From contig NC_092186.1 in the NCBI RefSeq assembly GCF_043641665.1, forward strand, positions 16,945,001-17,009,000: a DNA stretch of 64,000 nt. The letters are read 5' to 3'. Source of the stretch: Enoplosus armatus. Its lineage: Eukaryota; Chordata; Actinopteri; Centrarchiformes; Enoplosidae. How positions within the stretch are numbered: position 1 is the stretch's first letter; every line of letters starts with the position of its first letter. The notes below the pieces were generated by a model. That model was not told the DNA's origin. It did no database searches and saw nothing but the letters and a program-made list of their open reading frames with translations. The position numbers were made by a program, and so were the translations under genes. Of the stretch, positions 1-10,499 are shown in pieces.

Positions 1-383
1 ACTTGAAACAGGTTGTTGTTTTTTTTGTTTTTTTTTTATGAGTACACATATCCCACAAGGCCTAAACAGTGGAGCTGAAGCTAAAAAAAAAAGAAAAAAA
101 GAAAGAAAAAGTGCCAATGAAATGACTTCTTAGTGGACAGTGGGTAAAATCCATCTTACAAACAGCAACAGATCTCTCTATTATGGCACAGGATACACAG
201 GTTCTGCAGTTTCGACAAGACAACCATAAGCGTCTTTCTTCCAACCAATCCCATCTCCCATTGAGTGTCATTTCTACTTTTGAAAGTGTTTTTTTCTTCA
301 GTTGGACGTTACAGTTAGCAGTACTGAGCATGGACAGACCGTGTGATACCCCAGAGCTCAGCTGACTATAGAGTAGAAGGCAA

Positions 384-389
384 TTTATT
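384..389 (-). terminator. Candidate distal poly(A) signal of pfn2
   Basis: TTTATT on the plus strand reads as AATAAA in the pfn2 sense. It is about 1.38 kb beyond the distal stop codon, plausible for a profilin-2 3'UTR. No cleavage-site evidence is available, and an alternative AATAAA lies at 1069-1064. Confidence 0.4.
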
Positions 390-939
390 CCACAGTTTTG
401 TAGTTGTCAACACAGCATGGGTTTGTACAAATGCAGTCGTTTGTTTTCTAAACAAAAAAAACAAAACAATGAAATGAGAATTTTCTTGCAATACTCCCAC
501 CCTTACCTCCCCTGTAGCTTCATATTTTTTATAACCATGGTAAGTATTACTGTCTGGTTATGGTTTCCTTCATCAGAAAAAAGGTTAGCAGTCATCCTTC
601 ACATGATTTAGAGAATTGTATAAACACCCGAGCTTCGACTAAACTTGGTCCTATAAAAAGGAAGAAAAAAAAATCATCGAACTGGACACACTCCAGATGG
701 TTATATGCTGGGATATCTACTGTCCAAAAATGGCAGCCTTTCAAAAAAACAAAATAAAAAAAGAAAAGAAAATATATTACAGGAGCTGGCAAACAAAAAC
801 AGTATTAAGTGCCTGAGCCATTGTTACTGTGGAATGTCCATGGGTTGTCGTGTCGTCAGGGAGGTTGTGATGACGGGAGGAGAAGACACCATCGCTTGCA
901 AATCCGGCTCATGATCGTCAACTAAGCTGATCCGGACAA

Positions 940-945
940 CCCCCC

Positions 946-976
<31 letters not shown>

Positions 977-978
977 AC
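940..978. repeat. C-run plus CA microsatellite in pfn2 3'UTR
   Basis: There are 23 consecutive C (940-962), then about eight CA units. In pfn2 mRNA this would read as GT repeats followed by a G-run. Confidence 0.9.
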
Positions 979-1154
979 GCACGCTACCACCCCCTCCCCT
1001 TTTTATGAAATGTAGTCAGGACCGAGCAGTGAATCAGAGGAGCTGGGGACTGGTTGGGTGGTGTTTATTGTTTGATGAAGATGAGTCTCTTGTGAGGTTT
1101 GTAGTATCGCCTGCTTTGAGCAAACTGGATGGGGGGGGGCTGAAAACTTTGGCA

Positions 1155-1171
1155 GGAGTGAGTGAGTGTGT

Positions 1172-1208
<37 letters not shown>

Positions 1209-1217
1209 GGGGGGGGG
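1155..1217. repeat. TG microsatellite ending in a G-run, in pfn2 3'UTR
   Basis: It begins with imperfect GTGA/GTGT units, then a TG array, then 12-13 G. In the pfn2 sense it reads as a C-run followed by CA repeats. Confidence 0.9.
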
Positions 1218-1767
1218 TGAGAGGGAAACAACAGCGGACCGAGATATGCACACAGTCTGCCCTCCTGGATGTCATGGGGGAAATAAAAAGAGGAAGACAT
1301 GACGAGCTTCTTTACCGCTCAAGTGCTCCACCAAAAGGCATCGGCTGCTTGGGAAGGGAGTGTGTATGATCGGGTTTGGGTGAAATTGAGTAATGGGCAC
1401 CATGACAGAGAAAAGAAAGAAATATCTACTTCAAATTGACGCTATAGCTTTCATTGTCTGAGTGTTTGGCCAGAATGTTTTGCTGGTCTTGGTTAAGTAC
1501 AGATTTGTCATGACATCCTGTTAGCAACATGCTCATCTTTGCTATGGATCAACTTAATAGTGTGTAAGGGGGTAAGAGTACACAGCGCAAGTGTGTTGAG
1601 GGAAGAGGACGGGTTAGGGGAAGATGACAACAAAATATGGGATAACAAATGGGGAGGAGAGAAGGCAGAAAAAGAAAAAGAAAGTAACTACCAACTAGGA
1701 CTGGAAGTAGAGTGAAATGCAACAGGGTGGTAAGGGTGAGCTGCTAGGTGGCTGGGTACAGGCTGCT

Positions 1768-1865
1768 TTAGTATCCGGACTTCCTCAGGTACTCAGCCAT
1801 CTGAAATGCTTTCTTGTTGAGCTGTCCTCCATGGACACCTTCCTTCCCCATGACAAAAACCAATG
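1768..1865 (-). CDS. pfn2: pfn2 alternative last coding exon, distal
   Basis: The acceptor is CTCCAG|CATTGG with the first exon base at 1865; the stop TAA is at 1770-1768. The tail reads [32 protein letters not shown]. Alanine at the junction and the E-Y-L-R spacing recall the PFN2b-type tail, while much of the exon stays close to the proximal copy. It is likely the alternative isoform of the same gene. The 3'UTR continues below 1768. Confidence 0.9.
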
Positions 1866-4800
1866 CTGGAGTACACAAAGGAAAAAAAACAACAAAATAA
1901 ATGAACAGACATGGTGATAGCAGGGCTGGAAAAGAAAATACTTTTATTGCCACCTTGCTAAATGTGGGGCTATATTGTTGAGGACAAAGCCTGAACCCTG
2001 CACTTGTTAATGCTCCTGGGATTTTGTTTAATGGGACTGTTTGGGCAGGAAACATGGACTTGACAGTAATTTGTTTTTTTGGTCTGTTTTGTGTTTTTTT
2101 TTGTTTTTTTTACCTTTTCATTTGGTTTTTTTCTCTCTCCCTAAACTACGCCATATGAGCTACATCAAAACTAAACTAAAACCCTGAATCCCTCAAGTAT
2201 TTTGCCATTGAGTATGCCTTCTTATTCAATCCGCCTCCATGGACCCCTTCTTTGCCCATTACCAAGACCAAGACTGAAAGAAAAGAGACAGAGAAGGGAC
2301 ATTTAGAGAAGGTGCGGAGATCACACAAGTGAAAAGAGAAGAGCACAGAGCCAAAAGCAGCAGGCAGACGAGACGACTACAGAGGAGGACAATGGCACAA
2401 AAAAATTCAGCGGCGCTTTGGTCTGAAGGCTGTATAAAGCCTAAACATTCATTTTCTTATCAGTGCTGCTGGTGGTGAAACAAGACATCACACATTACAA
2501 TTAGGAAGACAGAGCGTGAGTACAGTAGGAGAATAAATGTAAAGGATGCATGCGAAGCCGTTTGCCTGGTTTCTTGGACATCACAAGTGTACAGACTCAG
2601 AGGCTCAGATTTGTATTTTATGAGTTGACTCCACTTTTAATATCTACCGACTTCCACTAAGAGTGAAAGCAAAGTTTGATATTCTATGAACCATTGATGA
2701 AAAGGAGCTAATTTTCCACATTGGTGTGCTCTGGCCTCACAGTAAGGATTACTGCTGGACTGGAGCCAAACTAAGTCACAATTTGAAGATCAAGTCTTAA
2801 AAAAAAAAAGGGTCAGGTTTCGATAGTTAACATTGCATCCTAGTTCATTTGAAAGATGCCAGAATCAAATTCACTGCTTTTAGTTGAAAGTGACTAAAAG
2901 CAATCGTGCACTGAGTGCACTATTGTATAAATATATTCTTCCCTTTAGTAAATATAATATTTTACACTAGAGCTGGGCAATATACTGATTTAATATCTTT
3001 ACTTAAAATCTGTTATGAGAAATGTTTTAACTTTAACATAATAAATGCCTCTAATTGTTTGATCAAATCTACAGTAATCACTTCCAAAAGCACAAATAGC
3101 AATGACAAGCATATAATCACCATATATCTGTACTGATGTATTTGGTCTGACAATAAGCCACAAACAAAATGTGCATCCTGGGTAGGAGGTAAATTTAAGT
3201 TTACTCCAATCCAAAATGCCTGCAAAATCAGTTTCTTTCTTTCATTATCATCATCAGCCAGATATTGTATGTGGAGCTACACAACAAGTAGTTTGGTCTC
3301 CCTGTCTGTACTACTATCTGAATTTACTGCACACCACTTGAAAATACTAGTCTTCGTTTCATCTGTAATCTATATACACCATGCCAGCAGCAAAGAATAG
3401 GAAAGTGAAGAGTCTACTGAATACTAACAACCTTGACTAATGCAGCATACATGCAGATACAGGAGCATGCTTGTGGTACCTCTCCTCAATACATGTAAGA
3501 GCCCTGAAGTGCCTGAAGACGCATTTTACCAGGAGCACAGTGGAAGCATGTGAGCAGCGGAACAGATTCATACTTTTCAGGGTAGGGGTGTGTTAACCAG
3601 GAAGGAGAAGATGCATGCAGTTGAGGAAGTTTTGTTTTAGGAAATCCTGGCTCAAAGAGTGAGCCCAGTGTCTGGACAATAGGAACCAGTTATAGTCTCA
3701 CCTGTAAGTTTTAGTGGTGTCGGGGGGGGCGGACAGGGCATCGGGGCCCATACAGGCAACATGAAAGCTGGCACAACTCTCAGGCAAGTCCCTAACACGG
3801 AATTAACTTCAGTTTCCTAAATTGGTACCAATTTTTATATGATAGAGAATTCATCATTGCTAATGTTAAGAGCTGTCACCTCCAACATGTCACATTTTAC
3901 TATTTTGACAGCAAAGTGTATTCAAAGCTATTCATCGAAGAACTCTGTAGGTATCTATGATTTGAATTCTCAGGAGGATTTCACAATTTATCCATCAAAG
4001 TAGAATATCCATATAAACATGGAATACCCATTAATTATGTCATTTTACACATTTGCTTTAAGCATGTTTAAAATTTAAAAAAAAGAAAAAATCAGCCTTC
4101 AAACAGAAATCTGTGAGTGAGTCGTGACGTCTGTGGTGAAGTGCTTCAGCTATGCAGAGCACAAACCACGTGCCAGCTTTGTTGTTCTCGTTGACAAGCA
4201 TCCTGCTTGTAGAAGTTAAAGTTAACTGATATATCTTCAATTTGACTTAACTTATTGCAGTTTCACTTTAGGGCTTAACACTACTAATATAGATTTAACT
4301 ACTTTAATTATGCAAAACCATGTCCACAAAATAAGATCATATAATTATATTTATAATGTTTTAGCATAGATCTTGTAATAAAATGGAAGTTAAGTGAATC
4401 TTAGAATATCAAAAAAAAATGACAAGCTAAATTGAAAAATCTTAAGTAATAGAATTGAATAGAATCAGAAGGGCAATAAATGTGTCAGCAGCAAGTAAAC
4501 ATAAAATCTCTCAAGACAAGATATACAAGATAGATACCAAAGAGGGGAAACTGCAATAAACATGGAATCATTATTTAGGATTGTGATTTGTTAGTGTAAG
4601 ACATCTAGTGTCACCAATGGTAACAAAACGCAAAACATCCAAGTGAAATTAAACTGCAATACAGCTATAAGTGACAAAACTATTGGCATGGAAGATAGGA
4701 ATTTCCCTTAAATTCCCCTTTAGCCTGACCTTATGAGCCTCTTGATATGAACTTGCCCTTTAGCTCTAAAACAAACTGTATCACTACAGATTACATTTAG

Positions 4801-7800
4801 CTGAGATGCACTACTAATCTAATCAAATGACATTCAGTGGTAACATCCTGTGATTCACAGACTTGTAACACCTGTGTATGTCATATATTGAGGAAAGGTG
4901 CAGTCAAAATCTATCCCACATGCATGGAAAACACAGAAGTTGTAAATGTAGCTACACTAAAGGCACTATATCAAAGCAGGCTACGGTGTGCCTGTAGCAC
5001 TACTAAAATGTATGTACAACAACGCTGAACATGGGGCTCACCTTTGCCGGCTCTGCCTACAGAAACGTTGTATGTTGGCTCTCCTCCTTGACTCTTTGTC
5101 CGGATGTCCATTGTCCAGTCGCTGTCAATTTGGAGGCTGTCTCTGATTACGGAGCACTTTTTATTGCCTAAGGTCAGCCCACTGGTGAAGAATCCCTCCC
5201 GGTCCTTTCCTATTAACACATCGATTTCTTCAGGCTAGAGGGGAACACAAATATCAAGAAGTCAGGTGCATGTACATCACTGCCAATCTTATTTAAGTGC
5301 TAGATGTCAATTAATTGAGGGAGAGTCTTTTCTGTTTTTCCTTAATGATGATTTGTGGGTCTTTTTCCATTGCTCGCGCTGCAATAAAAGTGTACATTTT
5401 ACATTATTAATCATGAAATATTTGGTCAGAATATATCTTATGTTGCTGAGAACTACTATTCATGCTTCTGTAGCTTTTGAACACTGATAATTTAAAAGTA
5501 CTCATAAATACTATTTTACTTTTAGTTAACTATTAAAAACTAAATGACAGTGTGAAAAATGGACACTCAGTTGTACTGACAGGTAAACAGAGCCAGTTCC
5601 CTTATTCAATCTCACAATAGACATCACCGCACGACACTCCTACACATGGCACAGAGCAACTGCAGCTCTCCAGTGTGGCTTTTCAAGACACATGAGGTTG
5701 CATACTGTCTGAAGGTTTTATAAACCAAGCAGCTGTTTAGACATGCATTTCCATGTATATGTTGGATTCAAATTCAGAAGATATGAGCACCATGTATGTA
5801 ATATGATGTTGAATTGTGGATGGCTTTGGGGTGCAAGTCTACAAATATATTTTAGGAAATATTGTGCTCCTTTATCTGAAAAGTGCTATGACTGGAGATC
5901 TCCTTAGGTTTCAGAGGATTTCACTGAATTCATACACCCTAACAGAATAAATATGGAATATAGTGTTGCTCCAGCCTTTAGTGACAGGAATATAATTTGC
6001 AGGCCTTTCAACCATTCACTCCTCATACAAGTCACATATAAATGTGGTAATCTAGGACTTACAGCATGTTATACAGCTGCACCTGTTTATGACATTCTAC
6101 ATTAGTACAGCAGCTAAATTTAAAATATATGGGGGGGGTTCTCATTTCCATAATCACACAAATATCATCCAAGAAAGGGGATAATTTTAGTAAAACAGGA
6201 TATTTGAGTACAAAAAGCAGCAGGAGGACTGCTTCCGTAACTGGCCAATACGGTAAGTACATGTATAATGAATTTCAATTAAGACACAGGGCTGTACTGT
6301 TCATGATTAAGGATTGTGGTTATTCTTCAATATCTTACAATGCTGGTTAATACATAAAAATGTTCTCGGTTTCTTAGTTTGATACATTGCCTTTGTCATT
6401 TACCAATATAATCCAAACTTCTAAAATGCATCACTATTTAATGTTGTCTTAACAAAGACTGCCATGTGTCACTTAACCTAAATAGATACATGAAATGAAA
6501 AAAGGATTAACAGTCTCAAAAAGGTAACAGTCTGACCAAGAGTTTGTTGCAAACATTAAGAAATTTGATTTTTTTTTTTTTTTTTTTTTTATTCTGTGCC
6601 AAGTTGGGCAGGACAGTGGATGGTACTCGAGTATTGAGAAGGATCTCCAAAAGTGCATGGTCTGTTTAAACACACAGCTGACTCCATTATACTATCAATG
6701 GCAAGTCTTGAAATCTCAAGAGGCCCACTACAGCTGGCAAAAACTTTATGCTGAAAAAATCTATTAAAAAAAAAGGTCGGACAACTACTAATATTCAACT
6801 TGTTGTGACCTCTTCTGCTTACATGTACAAAAATGTATTTTACCGCACTGTCGTTATTACAACATGTTTACACCGGGTTCATTCTTTGAACCCATCTGCA
6901 GAACAAAAGGCGTCGCCCCTCAACTCAAGAAATGCACAGTCATGGCACACATGAAGCCCTTCAGAGAAAAAAAAAACTGGAAACTCAAAGGATTTCTACT
7001 GGCTTAGACAACATTAGCATGGCGGCTAGCTACATGTTGGGGCCCTGTTAGCGAATTAATTACATTCACCGTCTTTCCCCATTGGGAATCCAATGCTCCG
7101 CATGAAACTTGCACCACTGGTTTCACATATTCTAGGTTAGCATTCTGCACTCCTACAGCAGATTTTATTTAGCAAATTTAATCACCGGGTCTAGTGGAAA
7201 ACAGACTGGCTAACGCTGGTAAGCAGGCAATTAGCTTCGTCACACGACATTAACACACTATAGAGTACATTTATTATACAATTTTCGTCTTCAAAAGGAT
7301 AACGTTACCCTGCCCCAGTGGCTCGAGTGGACACTCCCAAGTAACAGCGGCACACTCGTTCATAGTTCACTTGTCTGTAGCATGGGTTAACATTTCATAG
7401 CCAACCGGCTCGTCGAAATGACGAAACGTTTGTTACATTCACATTTGGACTCATTATGCACTTACCTACAGACAAATATTTAAATGATTGACTAATAATT
7501 TATTTAACAGACAAAATGGAGGCTCAAGGAAGCGCCGGAGACGATTGTTTAGCCAAGTTAGATTTACATAAATGCTGCAATCTGTTGAGGTCAACGTGTG
7601 GTAACTTAAAAACGTGAGAAATCTATAGTGCACCAATTTGGACGGCTGCTACAAACGTTAAACGAGACCAAACGTCTCGATCAGCTTCCATGAACAAAAT
7701 GAATAAGAAACTGGGAGTGTATCCGCCATCTTGGAAAATAAGGGGCGGTAGCGGCGGTGTGATTCACAGAAGCCGTATAGGAAAAAACGAGAAAGACCAA

Positions 7801-8652
7801 CGGCACGCCAGCACGTCTAGAACGTGTGTGAGCACCGCTAGCTTTGCGCTATTAGCGTTAGCTAATAATGATTTTCCAATGAGGATGACCGGCCTGATTT
7901 GAGCTAACCGCGAGCTGTTTGCTAATCAATGTTAACATTGGTCTGCTTGGCTATACTGCTGGCAGACTGTTGTCCGTCAAGGAAATTAAAACGCCTTTTT
8001 TTTTTTTTAAACACACACGACAAAATCCATGTGAAATATAAATTGTATTTGGCACTGGGTTGGAATACATACTAGAAAATGGTTATGCTTTGTCCGACTT
8101 GCTCATCTTATCTGACCGGTATCACACGCAAACACGGCTAGTTGACGCTAGCTAGCTTGTAGCGTTGCTAGGCTAGCCCTTTTAGCTCGAGTTCGCGGTA
8201 CCGTGTCACTGGCTAGAGTCATCTCCTGCTGCTATGGCGGCTATTTCTAAAATAAAAAAATAATGTGAATGTTAAAGCAACCGCGTATGTTAAGTTTACT
8301 GGACAGAGATAAAAGCCCACAAAGACTGGTGGTAGGTTGAGAAGCAACGGTACATACGTGCCAATGCATCTTGTGTGTGACCACCGGATACCATGTGTAC
8401 CACACAGTGCTCGCCTTATCCTCATTCAACAAGGCCTGGCTATGCAGACAAATGCACCAGCATGCAAAACGTACATTCTCCTCCCGTGTAACCCTATATA
8501 TTAACACACAAGAGCTTACTAACCGTTATGTTGGCAAAGGTACCGCCGACAAACGATGCCCAGACGTATTTGGCGTCCGTGTACCCAACAATGGCCGCGT
8601 CCTGGCAGCTGCCATCAGCCATCAGGTTGTCCACGTAGCTTTGCCAGGACAT
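1768..8652 (-). CDS. pfn2: Profilin-2, whole coding gene with two alternative last coding exons
   Basis: The coding sequence joins 8652-8524, 5234-5042 and either 1865-1768 or 2273-2176. Each choice gives 139 aa, the usual profilin-2 length. Profilins bind monomeric actin, poly-proline proteins (formins, VASP, WAVE-type) and phosphoinositides in the cytoplasm, and PFN2 is the neuronal-enriched paralogue. Seen here: Trp3, Tyr6 and Trp31 of the N-terminal poly-proline groove, the block [10 protein letters not shown] in exon 2, [10 protein letters not shown] near its end, and [10 protein letters not shown] followed by LNKKA in both last exons. All junctions are GT-AG, phase 0 between exons 1 and 2 and phase 1 before the last exon. 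The MSWQSY start lacks one residue relative to mammalian MAGWQSY. The gene diverges from tsc22d2 on the other strand, as in mammals. Which fish pfn2 co-orthologue this is cannot be decided from the window. Confidence 0.96.
1943..1948 (-). terminator. Candidate poly(A) signal for the proximal pfn2 isoform
   Basis: Minus-strand AATAAA lies about 230 nt past the proximal stop codon and before the distal exon. If used, the proximal exon is a true terminal exon. Confidence 0.35.
2176..2273 (-). CDS. pfn2: pfn2 alternative last coding exon, proximal (PFN2a-like tail)
   Basis: The acceptor is CTTTCAG|TCTTGG at 2273 and the stop TAG is at 2178-2176. The tail reads [32 protein letters not shown]. It resembles the vertebrate PFN2a (brain) tail, including the [11 protein letters not shown] end. 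It is exactly 98 nt, the same as the distal exon, with the same phase. A possible donor AAAAG|GTAAAA lies at 2114/2113, 62 nt past the stop. An AATAAA lies at 1948-1943. So the exon may be a cassette spliced on to the distal exon, or may end with its own poly(A) site. Confidence 0.9.
2274..5041 (-). other. pfn2 intron before the alternative last exons
   Basis: No coding sequence is recognised. The sequence is AT-rich, with an A-run near 2800. The segment from about 2966 begins AGCTGGGCAATATA, which recalls a common teleost dispersed repeat, but I cannot delimit it. Confidence 0.6.
5042..5234 (-). CDS. pfn2: pfn2 coding exon 2 (residues 44-107)
   Basis: The acceptor is CTCTAG|CCTGAAG with the first exon base at 5234; the donor is AAAG|GTGAGC with the last base at 5042. 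It encodes 64 full codons plus one base. It begins [30 protein letters not shown] and ends SVGRAGK. This is the central beta-sheet and actin-contact part of profilin and is the most conserved stretch of the gene. Confidence 0.95.
5235..8523 (-). other. pfn2 intron 1
   Basis: No coding exon is recognised. There is a T-run at 6569-6591. From about 7.0 to 8.25 kb the sequence becomes richer in CpG and carries three YY1-type motifs (see separate entries). Repeated TTAGC/GCTAGC words occur near 7.84-7.87 and 8.14-8.18 kb. Confidence 0.6.
7723..7734 (-). promoter_or_regulatory. YY1-type motif in pfn2 intron 1
   Basis: The plus strand reads CCGCCATCTTGG, so the pfn2-sense strand reads CCAAGATGGCGG. 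This is a strong match to the YY1 consensus, in the orientation usual just downstream of start sites. Two more ATGGCGGC cores lie on the plus strand at 7019-7026 and 8234-8241. Confidence 0.45.
8524..8652 (-). CDS. pfn2: pfn2 coding exon 1 (residues 1-43)
   Basis: The ATG is at 8652-8650 and the exon reads [10 protein letters not shown] then [20 protein letters not shown] and [10 protein letters not shown], ending NIT. The donor is ACG|GTTAGT with the last exon base at 8524, phase 0. Trp3, Tyr6 and Trp31 match the aromatic residues that form the poly-proline groove. A pyrimidine-rich tract ending in TTAG lies about 16 nt upstream of the ATG. It could be an acceptor, so a non-coding leader exon upstream is possible but not shown. 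Confidence 0.95.
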
Positions 8653-8960
8653 GTTTGAGAAATTAGTTCTAAGATGAAAAAATACGTAGGGTCAAGTTAG
8701 GTCACAAACGTCTCTTGAGCGACGAAGAAACTGCGAGGAAGCTGTATTTATCAGTGGTTAACGGGCCTCCAGCAAGCAGAACCCCCCCGGCTCCGTCACG
8801 TCCCGGCTTTCTTCTGGTCTAGGCAACGAAGAGAAGCCGCTGCAATCGGACAGGCGCTTGGGTGTAGTCCTCACTAAATCACTCCGCCTGGGTCGTTGTT
8901 CGCCCTGCTGCCTCATTGCATGATATACTGCGCAGCGGATGAATACATTGTGGCAATAAG
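8653..8960 (-). promoter_or_regulatory. pfn2: pfn2 promoter and 5'UTR region
   Basis: The roughly 300 nt upstream of the profilin ATG are richer in GC and CpG than the sequence beyond 8.96 kb. They contain GGGACGTGACGG in pfn2 sense (ATF/CRE-like, about 8790-8805). No TATA box is evident. The start site itself is not determined. Confidence 0.5.
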
Positions 8961-10199
8961 CAAGACAGCAAGACACCTATTTTTCTTCACTATATCTAAG
9001 ATTTGTTTCAACTTGCCATTCTTGTTATTTTCTTTGATGGCCAAAGCTTTTTTGGAGGTTAAAAGAGTCAAAATGCACATTTACTCAGCTTAATATTTGC
9101 AAAGCAGAATTTAGTCATTGTTTCAGGTTTAAGCAAATTGGTGCAAGATCTTTCATTTTAAGGTATGTAAAACGGTTCTGAATACACAATTGACAGTAGT
9201 TTTTACCTTGTCATGATCACTGAAGTCACATTAGCTACCATCTCTTTTGTTAAGCATTAAATCACTGATCATTTAAAATATCTTCATGTCCCAATGCAGT
9301 TTTATCCAGTTTTTGATTTAAGATTCATCTGATAGCTAGCCCACTTGAAAATGGACTCATGGACACAATCACCAGTCTCACCCAAATCCATATTTTTTAT
9401 GGTTTATGCTGGATTTTTTTCAGCGTTAATTAGGGTCATCATGCACTGAAAGGCAGGGAAACACCATGAAAAGGCCACTAGGTCATCACAGGGTAAAACA
9501 CTGAGTGGCAATCACACACTCTCACTATGCTAATGAGCAATTTCGGATCTCCAATATACGTGGATTAAGTATCTTTGAATGATGGGAGATATCCTGCTGT
9601 AACATAGTTTACATTTACACAGGATAGAACCTAAACCACTATGTTATATTCCTTCAAAACAGACTCACAGACATGAGACTCTCTGAGGCAGCCATCCTTA
9701 GCATTGAGTTGAAAAGAGAAGCTATATTTCCATATATGTGTGTACGTTTACATTTTTAGCATAGCTTACACTCCAGAATGTCTTCCAGTGATTTAGCAGC
9801 AGGGATGTGTGGTAGAGTCACTGTTTTTTTTCTTCTGTGAGTTGCACACCATTTTAGGCTGGAATACATCTTCATAATCTAAAATCCTTGCGTACACTGC
9901 ACCAAGTGTCTCTGAACTGGTGGATAATTGTGCAATTTGTGTGTGCCTCATTTGGGAGAGAACTGTTTTTCTGAAAATATATTTGGTGGTGTTCACACTG
10001 TTAGTTGCTAAAATTATTTAAAATCCACTACTTTATTGCCATTTCAACATAGTTTATAGGCATTTGCTTTGGTGAGATCACATAAAACGAAAACTAAACA
10101 GAAACCTCAGGACATCACAGAGAAACTACACCTGAAACAAGTGGTAAAACCTTTATCCATCAATAAATAAAACAAGTGTTTCCATTGGGGCACTATCAG
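8961..10199. other. Intergenic, nothing recognised
   Basis: AT-rich DNA between pfn2 and tsc22d2. There is no long open frame, RNA gene or clear repeat that I can name. Confidence 0.6.
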
Positions 10200-10490
10200 C
10201 ACCACAAACAAACTATGAAGTCTTGTGTTTTTGGACAAGAATAATAACGGCACATTGAGGACTTAACTGCCTCTCAGTAAGTGCTGTTGCTGGCTGCTCC
10301 AGATCTAATACATGATCATCACAACCCCCAGTGATGAGTAGTTTGAACTTGTAGAAGTGCAGCAACTTGCTCAAGAGCACCTCGGTAGGCCACATACCTG
10401 TTGATGAAAATTTGTCTGTTGTGGGATCAAACCTGTGACTTCTCCTTTACAAGACTACATCAAAACACCAGGCTACCATCTACCTCCTTT
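10200..10490 (-). mobile_element. Decayed tRNA-derived SINE
   Basis: In minus sense it has a tRNA-like head with a B-box-like GGTTTGATCCC (inside 10441-10423), followed by a segment reading GAGGTGCTCTTGAGCAAGTT, typical of the body of fish SINEs. A second copy at about 24.2 kb shares the 19-nt word around the B box. The boundaries are approximate. Confidence 0.5.
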
Positions 10491-10499
10491 TTTCATTTC

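Larger units (their letters stand above)
1..1767 (-). other. pfn2: pfn2 3'UTR (likely) and downstream sequence
   Basis: This stretch follows the distal stop codon in transcript sense. I see no further coding potential. It holds two simple-sequence runs (940-978 and 1155-1217) and two candidate poly(A) signals, AATAAA read on the minus strand at 1069-1064 and 389-384. The distal one would give a UTR of about 1.4 kb. The left edge may be past the end of the gene. Confidence 0.6.
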
